Assembly (NCBI GenBank): GCA_964030475.1
Contig: CAXIPT010000002.1
Location: forward strand, 6,906,191 to 6,970,190
Source of the DNA: Tethya wilhelma
Taxonomy: Eukaryota; Porifera; Demospongiae; Tethyida; Tethyidae
DNA length: 64,000 nucleotides
Direction of reading: 5' to 3'
Shown here: positions 55,098 to 64,000 of the stretch, in pieces
Numbering within the stretch: the stretch's first letter is position 1
Layout: each line of letters starts with the position of its first letter
Notes under the pieces: model-generated
Database searches by the model: none
Told to the model about the DNA's origin: nothing
Seen by the model: the letters and a program-made list of their open reading frames with translations, nothing else
Program-made: the position numbers and the translations under genes

Positions 55098-55109
55098 TGC
55101 GCATGCGCA
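55098..55109. promoter_or_regulatory. NRF1-type palindrome TGCGCATGCGCA
   Basis: A perfect 12-bp palindrome matching the vertebrate NRF1 consensus (YGCGCAYGCGCR). It ends 93 bp upstream of the proposed death-domain-gene start codon. Its position suits a TATA-less promoter. The same 12-mer is embedded in several repeat units elsewhere in the window. Confidence 0.55.
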
Positions 55110-55202
55110 TCATAGTAAGCCCAACTCGACTGTTGTTGACTGTGACCATAAGTTGAATATTGCACCATCAGCAATATCAATTTTACCCTCCAATTACCCA
55201 AA

Positions 55203-56019
55203 ATGGCTCAACTCCAACCAGAAGTTTACTACAACAGCATCTCTCATGCAAATAAGTCAAAGTTGGATACTAAAATAGATGCTGAATATGGAGGAGTGCA
55301 GAGTCACCTCGGAGCCATTGCCAATGTCATGGACGAATGGGAGGGCCCTGTGGCTGATGCTCTAGGACTGACCAGAGTAGATGTGGCCACCATACGCAGA
55401 AAACACAGGCAAAACCTCAGCCTCCAGACGTAAGTCTCCTCGTTGAAAGAGGATAAAAACCATTCATATATAAGCATGATAGATGCAGGTTTCGGTACTT
55501 TGTATTTGCTAGCTGAGACTCATAAGTCACTGAGCAGGCTCAAGAGGTATTGGGGTCGCCACCCCTTGTAGGTAGTCTGGACACCAGACCCTTTCTTGCT
55601 AGGTTTTAGGGGGGGTGGAGCAAGAAAGGAAGGGTCTGGTGCCCAGACTACCTTGTAGGCTAGCTTTGGTGTGCCAGGATATGCCAGGAGTGTATCCAAT
55701 AGTGTGTGTGTGTGTGTGTTAAATAGTATCCATTGACTCTCCAAGATTCTACCATAATCAATCTGTTAGTAGTAAACATTTTACTAATGCCATTCACTTT
55801 CTGAAGAGTCTAGCTTAGTCTAGCTACCATTGTAGTATGTATTTTGTTTGTTTGTTTGTTTTGTTTCTTCATTGGCAGAAGAGAAGCTCTACAGATATGG
55901 AAAGAGAAGCAGGGTTTTAGAGCAACATATCGCAACCTAATTGTTGCCTTCCTTCAAGCTGGCAAGAGCAGCTATGCTGAGGCAGTTTGTAATGTTCTTG
56001 GAGGTGAGTTTGAGCAGAG

Positions 56020-56109
<90 letters not shown>

Positions 56110-58226
56110 GCATGTGTGTGCGTGTGCATGTGTGTATGTGCACGTGTGTGTGTATGTGTGTGCATGTGTGTGTATGTGCGCGTGTGTGTGTGTCATCTCA
56201 CATCTTTCATATATCTATTGCCCATTACTACTGTAGCATGGGAATGCAAAGGTTACTGATACCATTGTCTAGTTCTAAGTCAGTACATGATAGCCTCGTA
56301 CCCAAGCCTTCCCCCAAAAAACTTTGCAACTCGCGAAATATAAAATACACGCCAGTGAAGGCCTGGGAACGAGGCTAGTACATGAGGTGGGCTGATAAGC
56401 AGCTGGCATATGTCACTTTTGTATCAAATTTACCCAGCTGAGCTAAAGCAACAGTGAATACCTTTAATGTCGTTTTCATTTACAGGTGATCTATCACAAG
56501 CTCCCAGAACATCTAGTGCAAGTGGAGCACACACTCTAACACCCTCTAGAGGTATGTGTACTCTCAGTATAATATAGTAAAATTATGTTGTTGTATACAA
56601 TGTTCGTGATCTGTTTATTGGTACATATCATATCACACATATCAAGTATGTATGTTCGACCACTTTATCAGCTGATGCATTAGAGATTATAGTGTTGTGT
56701 CTTAAGCCTAGTAAGTTACAACATGATACAACCAGTTGAACATAAAATTTTCAGCAGAATAGCATCAAAAAATGTACATGAATTTCTGGCTAAAATAACC
56801 TACATGTGACCATAACTAATACGGTATTGTGTCTCTCTACCTCTCTTCTCTAGGTCCACCCTCTCAAGTGACCCGTCTGAAAACCAACCTCCACTATCAC
56901 GACCTTTATGCCTTTCTGACTCCATATGCTGCCCAATGGAATAATATTGGAATAGCATTGGGGTTTTTCCCCAATGAGCTAAGCATGATTCAGAGTAACC
57001 CAATGCACATGTTTCAAGGACCGTCTGGCTACCTTGGTGAGATGCTCACTAAGTGGTTGCAGTGGGCACCAGGGGATGGACGAGGGAGCAAGAACTTTGC
57101 TACCTTTGAAGGTCTTCATGCTGCTCTTTTAAAAGTACCTGGCACTGCTGCCGTCGCATACGACCTTGGACCAGCACTGGGTAAGTGAAGCTAGCAAGCA
57201 AGCATAAACTGTTTGAATACTACCCATAGTTCCAAGTTTCCTCCTCATACTTGTGTTTTTGATGATCCTTACCAATTATGATTTTCCAAAACACAAGTAC
57301 AAGAAACCCGAAAAACACCATTTGAAACTAGTTCTTATGATTCAATTCCCATTAATTGTCATTCAGGTATACAGGGAATTAATGTCGTACATGAAGCTCA
57401 AACGTTGACTTCCACTGCTTGTAAGTTCTAGGATAAGTTAGCTCAAAGCAGAGCAGAGCCTGGCTGCTACATGAACAACACACATCCACTTCAATTTTTC
57501 TTTCAGGTCGTGGTACAACAGAACCTACAAAGAAAAAAAACCTAGGTGAGTAGGTACATCTATATAGCTTTTGTTCTGTTGTAAAGATTTTGTCTGTTAA
57601 AAATTGCGACAAATTTATGCACACTCCATCATGTCTCCTATTAATGCCTACATGACATGTAAAGCGATTTCTAAGTCCTCTAATCTGCATCACAATGTAT
57701 TAGCATTAAGCATAACATGTGTCATTAGTACAATACAAAATTTAATAAAGAACTTTTAGTTGCTTCTCTACTGAAACCTTTATGCCTACAATTGTTAGCT
57801 ATTATGAGTGTCACTAATAAAATTAAATTGTTTGCTCTTGTTTCAGAAATGAAAGATTGCTTCACAATCTCTAAATTCCTCAATGACCTGAGCACTAAGG
57901 ACCTGGTTGACCTGGGTCAATCTCTAGGTCTCTCTCGTCCTAAACTCCTAAGAATGACCCACATGCCTGGAGACATGGTCGATGCATGGCTGCGTCAAGA
58001 GGATGATGTCATGCATGTCTCAGGTGATCCCACATGGTCTGCTCTAGCATCGGCTTTGGATGGTATTGACCAGAGAGGAACTGCCAGCAAGATCAGGAGG
58101 ACTTACGGGATAAAGGAAGAACGTGTACAAGATCAACCATCAAATGATGGGCCACCTCAAACTTCTGTTGGTCTTGTCAATAGAGGCACTGCACTGCCTC
58201 GAGGTACTTGTGTGTGAGTGTGTGTG

Positions 58227-58308
<82 letters not shown>

Positions 58309-58309
58309 N

Positions 58310-58403
<94 letters not shown>

Positions 58404-61400
58404 TACGATACAGGATCATAAATGGGTTTCATTGTAATAGCTAATACTTGTTATGTGTTGAACTTCTTGTTGTAGGTACATCATCACATGACTCTGGTTG
58501 TAGTCAAACTGAAGTACATCATACAGTACCACCTCAGACATCCTCCAGTGGTCACAGTGTGTCTAGAGGAAATGACCATGGCCTGGCAGGATCACGTATG
58601 TTGATTAGGATATACGTACATAATTCAGTGGGAAAACTGTCGGAAGTATCCATACAATTTTATTTTAAAACTGTTATGTACTATTGCAATATGACCCTTT
58701 ACTGTTCTCGCATTCAGCAGTAACTTCAAAATCCGATTAAACGGTCAGACTCTAGTGATCTTGTTCTAGGTACATCATCTAGTATAAAAAGCATCCAACA
58801 TTACTTCTGAATCAATACCAATCAAAACTCATGCATTTAGCAAATAATTCTGCATGTAACTATCTACACCACGGGTAACTAGGTCTACAGTTGTCATGGA
58901 TAACATTGTACACGTTGATATGTGTGTTCTTGTGTGTAAAAGACCAGGGTTTGAATGCCTGCTAGATCTCAAGACTTTTTTTACTGATTTTTCGTTCCTA
59001 TAGTTTCAGCACAAGATTACAGTGAACCAGTCAGTATGGAGAATGAGTCTACTGAGGAGTTTTTCAAGTGGTTGCAACAAATAAGAGTCGTAAACAATGA
59101 CAGACGGATCTTGAAACAGAGTACGTACACTGTACATTTTATGAATTACCAACAAACAATATACTTTCAGTTAAATTTGTCATTGGTTTTCAGATGAAGT
59201 GTGCAGCTTTGAAGCCTTCAATAGGTTGACCCCTCAACAGCTAAAAGACATGAAACTAACCCTTGGTGGAAGAAAAATCCTGGGAAAACATCTCACCGTC
59301 CAACAACAAGCTCAGCAAGTAAGCTCCAAGCCTTTTACATATCATAAACGTGGAAATATTGGCGGTACATTAAATTTGGCAGTTTGGCGATCGGCGCAAA
59401 AACCACCAAATTAAATGCGTGTAAATTGTTTTTCACTCTATTGCAATACATGTGCATTGCGCAAGGGAGGAAATCGCCAAATTAAATGCCCACCAATATT
59501 TCAACGTTTATGGTAAATCAAAGACCGTTCGACAATAATTGTAGATCCAAAATGGTATGTTTGTATTGCACCAAGCTGGTACTGGAGTATAGCAGATCTT
59601 GAGCTTGTTGCCTGACATGATATTTTCATTATTTTTTATTCTAAAGATTTCTGGTGATTCACAAGATTTGAAAGAGAAAGATAGTCCTACATTTATGGAG
59701 TGGCTTGAACAGATCAAAGTTGGAAGGAAGGATAGACAGATATTAGCTGGTATGTGTTCGCTATACTCTTATCTTTTCTTGGTCATTTCTAAGCAATGAT
59801 TTTACCAACAGTAGTTTGTGCTTTCAGTACTGGTGACCATTACCTAATATATTTTATCGAACTGATCTTGTATTCATACTTGGTCCAGATAATGATGTCA
59901 CTAGTGATGAAGTCTTTGCAAAACTCACTCCTCAAGATTTAAAAGATCTTAAAGTAACACTCGGTGCAAGAAAAATCCTTGAAAAACTACTAGCTCAGGT
60001 AAGGTCATCAATACAGTTACCAAAACAAGTGAGCAATTTTAGTGCTTGTGAAAACTGAGTTGTGATTATTGTCTATTTGCACATCCAGAGAATTGAAAGT
60101 GACCATAGTTCACTAATGACAACAGTTGGTACTGATAGTTCAAAAGAGGAGGGTCGTACCGTGTCTTCTGGCCGAGGGACAACTGATACCACTACAGGAC
60201 GAGGGCCATCAGAGGATGGTACCACTATTGGACAAGGGACAACAAAGGATGGTACCACAACTGGACAAGTGACATCAGAAGATGGTACTGGTACTGGACT
60301 AGATACAAGAAAGGATGGTACCACTACTGGACGAGAGACATCGGAGGATGGTACCACCACTGGACTAGATACAAGAAAAGATGGTACCTCTACTGAACTA
60401 GATACAAGAAAGGATGGTATCACTATTGGACGAGGGACAAGAAAAGATGGTACCACTACTGAACGAGGGACATTGGAGGATGGTACCACTACCGGACGTG
60501 AGACAACAAAGGATGATACCACAACTGGACAAGTGACATCAGAAGATGGTACTGGTACTGAACGAGGGACATCGGAGGATGGTACCACAACTGGACTAGA
60601 TACAACAATGGATGGTACCACTACTGAACGAGGGGCATCAGAAGATAGTACCACTACTGGACGAGGGATAGCAGAGGATGGAACTAAAGAGAAAGGCGCA
60701 TCTCCTCCTAATCCTACATCTGATGATCCTGATATCAAAGCAAAGGGAGGAAGAAAAGATCCTTCAGACACTAGTAAAGGTATACAATTGCTATTCCTAG
60801 CTCAATTACACATACATGCATGTATACATTCTGTATGTACATATCTGATATGTGCATACACCTATTATAGTATTGTATTCCTTCTTGACAACATGCTACA
60901 TGTATTTACAACTGTATGCAGGACTAAGTGCCGATGACTGGATAGAAATTGTGAGATATTTGAAAAAGCTTGATGCAAAACAGACCATCCAACTAGGAGG
61001 AGCACTTGGCTTGAATGTTTATGATCTTGAGAAGATGCATACCCTTCCTGATGATATGGTCAAAGCCTGGCTGAAAAAAGAAGCAAAAGTGAAAGAGAAA
61101 TGTGGCAGCATTTTGAAGTGGGAGCATCTAGTAATAGCTCTGAGGAAAATTGAACAAACAGGGATAGCTGATGAGATTTGGGAACAAAAGTGTCCACAAA
61201 TGGATGAATGTTTCACTGGTGAGAAAACTAAGATCATATATACTAGAAATTTCATTCATTATCTGTGTTGTATCAAGTCATCATGCACAAAGCTATGCTG
61301 TATACAGTGTACGTTTTTTTGAGCCGGAAATATTGAAAGGGATATTAATTTGACGATTTTTGATGCTCGAAGTCTCAATCATTGATTCAAATTTAAGTCT

Positions 61401-62230
61401 ACCAAAAATTTTTTTTTCTGTAGTCTAAGCATGTTACTACATACACAAATCATTAAATCAATCCACCCAAACCTGACATTTCTAACTACATATATGATAA
61501 TGTGTATTCTTACAGATAAGTCTGATAGTGATAAGCAGCAACCAGACCCATCTCAATCTCATGAGCAATGTGAAGATCGAAAGCAGTCTATAGAACCAGA
61601 GCAACCCTCAAATGAAGAAAATGTAGAGAATGCTTCAAGAGTCGAAGATAATAACAACTCTACTTCATCAGGTACACTCACTATATTATGTTATGGTTTT
61701 GTTCGTACTTGTATGTCAAGCCTATGATGAAATGTCCCATAGACACTGTATGAACAGTTTGGATTTTACCCCAGAAGAGCTATACTTTCAAACTGCCCAA
61801 AGGCCCTCAATGATGATCTTAAAATGTATGTAATGAGTCAGTTTTGAGGTTGATAAGCAACTAATATCCATTCTCAAGTGTTGCTTCCTTTTTTTTTTCC
61901 AGGAGTAAAATTTTCACAGTTTGGTCATCCTCAAAGTTTTTGCGATTTAATTTTTGAGGTTTAAAGTTCACCTATTATCCGGCCCACCTGAATATATGGT
62001 GCAATCGAAATTAAATGCCATGTAAAGGCAGTGAGCAGCCGCCCAGCTGGTGCCTGTCTATGAATTTCAGTCTTGTATTAGAAGCTATACTATATGTTAC
62101 TTGTCAGTTAATAATTATTGGTCTCCTTTCATTGGTAAATCCACTCTGCTTTAATGCGACTAGACCGCTGATGGCATGCAGTATACTGTCTGCAGAAGAG
62201 GTCTATGAGGATGCCCGGGGTAGTTTATAG
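55203..62230 (+). CDS. Multi-death-domain and SAM adaptor-like protein (DD-DD-DD-SAM-SAM-repeat-DD), 16 exons
   Basis: Proposed exons: 55203-55429, 55879-56003, 56486-56551, 56854-57180, 57367-57420, 57507-57545, 57847-58203, 58476-58595, 59004-59120, 59194-59318, 59647-59749, 59889-59998, 60089-60779, 60922-61218, 61516-61671, 62196-62230. All introns are GT-AG and most are phase 1. The sum is 2949 nt, 982 residues plus stop, with no frame conflict. Death domains lie at about residues 30-117 (ALGLTRVDVATIRRK), 145-245 (WNNIGIALGFFPNEL), 283-370 (DLGQSLGLSRPKLLRM) and 821-915 (QLGGALGLNVYDLEKM). SAM-like modules are at about 445-510 (FNRLTPQQLKDMKLTLGGRK) and 530-590. An 11-residue Thr/Gly repeat spans about 610-790. 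DD and SAM domains drive homotypic oligomerisation in apoptotic and immune adaptors, and no enzyme domain is seen. The start has AAAATGG context. The last exon is the least certain, but AATAAA follows it closely. A truncated paralog lies at 31740-33060. Confidence 0.82.
55571..55651. mobile_element. 81-bp hairpin MITE in intron 1 of the death-domain gene
   Basis: GTAGTCTGGACACCAGACCC pairs with GGGTCTGGTGCCCAGACTAC around a 25-bp loop. CTTGTAG lies on both sides. The paralogous intron at about 33010 lacks it, giving an apparent empty site (CCCCTCGTAGGCTAG on the minus strand). Confidence 0.85.
56021..56193. repeat. GT microsatellite in intron 2
   Basis: Long GT tract with CGTGTGCATG interruptions toward the 3' end. 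A corresponding CA/GT tract flanks the gap in the paralog at 32022-32968. Confidence 0.95.
56291..56377. mobile_element. 87-bp MITE with 8-bp target duplication in intron 2
   Basis: The ends TAGCCTCGTACCCAAGCC and GGCCTGGGAACGAGGCTA are inverted repeats. GTACATGA flanks both sides (56283-56290 and 56378-56385), a perfect 8-bp duplication typical of hAT-type transposition. The paralog's intron at 31830-31970 lacks it. Confidence 0.92.
58211..58400. repeat. GT microsatellite in intron 7, interrupted by contig join
   Basis: About 190 bp of GT dinucleotides with a single N at 58309. True length is unknown. Confidence 0.95.
59342..59515. mobile_element. MITE in intron 10 of the death-domain gene
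   Basis: The ends ATAAACGTGGAAATATTGGC and CACCAATATTTCAACGTTTAT are inverted repeats. Inner AAATTTGGC/GCCAAATT motifs are also inverted. Related short motifs occur at about 61920-62015. Confidence 0.8.
60157..60690 (+). repeat. 33-bp coding tandem repeat (11 residues, about 16 units)
   Basis: In-frame repeats of roughly GATGGTACCACTACTGGACG plus 13 more bases encode a variable DGTTTGRGTSE-like unit within exon 13. Units alternate between RGTSE, LDTRK, QVTSE and RETTK variants. No indel breaks the frame. It forms a Thr/Ser-rich, probably disordered or glycosylatable linker between the SAM pair and the last death domain. Confidence 0.92.
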
Positions 62231-62240
62231 GAGAAGTAGT

Positions 62241-62246
62241 AATAAA
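62241..62246 (+). terminator. Polyadenylation signal AATAAA of the death-domain gene
   Basis: AATAAA lies 10 bp after the proposed stop at 62228-62230. This supports the short terminal exon, though a signal so close to a stop codon implies a very short 3' UTR. Confidence 0.5.
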
Positions 62247-62249
62247 CCT

Positions 62250-62592
62250 ATGGGATTGATGATTCAAAGATACAATACAAGCATAGAGAAAAATGTAAAA
62301 AGACCTAGGTATGAGGTGGATAGCCAGCTATATATAGCTGGCCATGTACAGTAAGTGCATACACTGCATGTGAAAGTTGTATGTATGTACCTACTAACAC
62401 AATTAATTTACTGGCATAACTATTTGTGAGTAAAAATTTCAAGTATGGCAGTCAATTTGGGCACAAAAATAGCAAAATTTATACTCTTCAAGAATTAGCT
62501 ATTAATAATATGGTATATTTCCAATATCTTGTTGTTCATTTTGCTTGCCGCTGAATGCAAACCCCCATCAACTTGCATATTTGTGTGTATAA
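62250..62592. other. No gene recognised
   Basis: AT-rich DNA between the death-domain gene and repeat unit U15. A TATATAGCTGGC palindromic patch lies at about 62321-62345. Confidence 0.4.
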
Positions 62593-63330
62593 TCATACGT
62601 ACGGTAGTACGTATAGTAGGAATGGGCCGGCTGTCCCATAGACACAATACAAAATGTTGCATGGTCACCATAAAAATCTAGTCAAACAAAATCAAACTTT
62701 CAAAGTTGCTCAGAGGCTCTCACTAACAGATTACCAACTGCTTGCAAGTCTTGAAACTCGCAAAAAGTTTCGTCAGCACTCGTAGAGAGCGCTAGGGGGA
62801 AGCCACCATAGTGCCATTTTTGTTCCTCTAACTTACTTACATACGTACGTACTTCCTAACTGACTTACTTGAAAAGCATTTCTAGAGAACCAGAATGTGT
62901 TAAGCCAACTTTGACAGCACAAAGTAAGTTCTTTTCATATAGGTACTACATTCCTTGATACTCGTTTTTATCACAAATAAGCCTAAACAAAAACTAGAAA
63001 GCTTTGAAACTGAGAGTATAAATTCATGTACTTCAATGTAGCCATCCTCTTGTAGAGTTCAAAGGTCATTATCCACGTGGCATTATTATGCGCATACGCA
63101 TTAGCCTCCTCCACTTAATGTAGTGCTGCTATATACTCTACTGAGCTTTTTGTAAAGACTAACCAGTCTCTAATATTTTACACACTGTAGTGTTGAAAAA
63201 AGTGAATGAACAAGTAGTAAAAATTTTTAAAAAATAAGTAGTGTAGGAATGGGCAGTGCAGTAAAAAGTATTTGAACAAGGCATGCATGTCTCAATTTCG
63301 GCACATGCATGACTACTTCATTTTTTATAC
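62593..63330 (-). repeat. 1-kb unit family, copy U15 (outer region and one inner arm)
   Basis: Begins TCATACGTACGGTAGTACG, with CAAAGGTCATTATCCACGTGG at about 63060 and GCGCATACGCAT. It reaches the first inner arm (GTGTAGGAATGGGCAGTGCA, about 63241) and stops before the second. Confidence 0.85.
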
Positions 63331-63389
63331 CCAACTCTTGGCTAACAGTCCAGTTTAAGTTACCTGTCTGTTATAGTTTGCTCCCCTGC

Positions 63390-63930
63390 TAGCTATTGGA
63401 TTCGGTTGTATTTGAGTACCTTTTTAGCCATTGTAAGCACATAGTTTATGCATAGACGGTCAAATTTGTTTAGTAGGTGTACTTTGATGTGTATAATGAG
63501 GTGTGTGTGTCATTTGGTCCTGGCGACCAAGTTTTGGTGTCATCGTCATGTGAGATACGAGTTCTACAGCAGCTATTGGATTCGGTTGTATTTGAGTACC
63601 TTTTAGCCATTGTAAGCACAGTTTCTGCATAGACAGTCAAATTTGTTCAGTAAGTGTACTTTGTGTCTCAAATCTGGTCTGTAGATTTGTGTTTTTGTGT
63701 GTTTTACAATGCGTGCATGGGTCTCCTCTCGACCCTGTTTATAGGCGTCACCAAGGCTACACATGCTAGTCATGTGCCACATAATGTATTTCAGTAGATA
63801 TTTAGCTATTGTGGACACATAGTTAAAACCTGTTTGTAGTTTGTGTCTCAAATCTGGTCTGTAGATGTTTGTTTGTGTGTTTTACAATGTGAATTCTCGT
63901 CTCCACCCTGTTCAAGCATCATTTGGGCTT
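63390..63930. repeat. Tandem repeat of about 180 bp, three diverging units
   Basis: AGCTATTGGATTCGGTTGTA followed by TTTGAGTACC occurs at about 63393 and 63573. TTTGTGTCTCAAATCTGGTC occurs at about 63659 and 63840. The third unit is the most diverged. Non-coding. Confidence 0.8.
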
Positions 63931-64000
63931 GACACTTATTTTTGTTTTAATTAATGTTAAATTTAATTTAGCACAGGTGTATGTGCCATCCTAAGGGACA

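Noticed and set aside
55917..56378. Reading frames through the GT microsatellite at 56021-56193
   Set aside because: Simple-sequence frames inside intron 2; only the 55879-56003 exon at the start is supported.
58769..58812. Possible extra exon after exon 8 (GTACATCATCTAG)
   Set aside because: Resembles the start of exon 8 after an acceptor, but ends quickly in a stop and is not needed for the phase; probably a decayed exon duplicate.
60073..60771. 232-codon minus-strand frame opposite exon 13
   Set aside because: Shadow of the in-frame 33-bp repeat on the plus strand; low complexity and no domain.

Overview
The window looks like gene-poor, repeat-rich DNA from an early-branching marine animal, most probably a demosponge such as Amphimedon (inference from gene content, not from a database match). 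The reasons are AT-rich DNA, short GT-AG introns of about 80-100 bp between longer TE-filled ones, and a typical sponge repertoire: a RING/TRAF-zinc-finger protein, a kinase-coiled-coil-kelch gene, multi-death-domain and SAM modules, and an Ulp1-like peptidase fused to a membrane protein. It is a scaffold of short contigs joined by single N bases (1446, 3163, 20752, 27789, 37696, 44333, 58309) and one 764-bp gap (32155-32918). Several joins appear to place two haplotypes, or near-identical copies, of one locus one after the other.

Layout. 1-7.5 kb: a signal-peptide, seven-TM protein whose C-terminus is an Ulp1/C48-like cysteine peptidase, complete at 4853-7455 but with one frame break, plus a truncated duplicate of its first exons at 860-1445. 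7.5-10.4 kb: repeat units and a TRAF-gene fragment. 10.5-13.1 kb: a kinase-kelch gene, frame-broken in the kinase half and split by a MITE. 13.3-16.3 kb: foldback elements. 16.9-18.1 kb: an intact RING/TRAF-zinc-finger gene on the minus strand. 18.7-27.8 kb: two versions of one locus, one empty and one carrying a 915-bp TIR element and a BEL/Pao LTR retrotransposon. 27.8-38.2 kb: nested TIR elements and a minus-strand fragment paralogous to the death-domain gene. 38.4-39.1 kb: a single-exon JHBP/TULIP-like gene. 39.8 kb: an isolated ankyrin exon. 40.3-41.9 kb: a satellite of about 250 bp per unit. 43 kb: a CCT2 (TCP-1 beta) pseudogene exon. 45-51.5 kb: a complete BEL/Pao element. 52.4-54.6 kb: two more TIR elements. 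55.2-62.2 kb: a 16-exon gene encoding DD-DD-DD-SAM-SAM-(11-residue repeats)-DD.

A family of about 1-kb units recurs at least 15 times. Each has an outer end near TCATACGTACGGTAGTACG and an inner palindrome containing GTAGGAATGGGCAGTGC. Most carry the same cluster of apparent transcription-factor sites: an NRF1-type TGCGCATGCGCA, the E-box CACGTG, AAAGGTCA and AATGGCT. The same NRF1-type 12-mer lies about 95 bp upstream of the death-domain gene.

The intact genes point to membrane or ubiquitin-family signalling (7TM-Ulp1), adaptor signalling (RING/TRAF, DD/SAM) and lipid binding (TULIP-like). There is no operon-like link among them. Exon boundaries were read by eye from splice sites and phase and have no transcript support.
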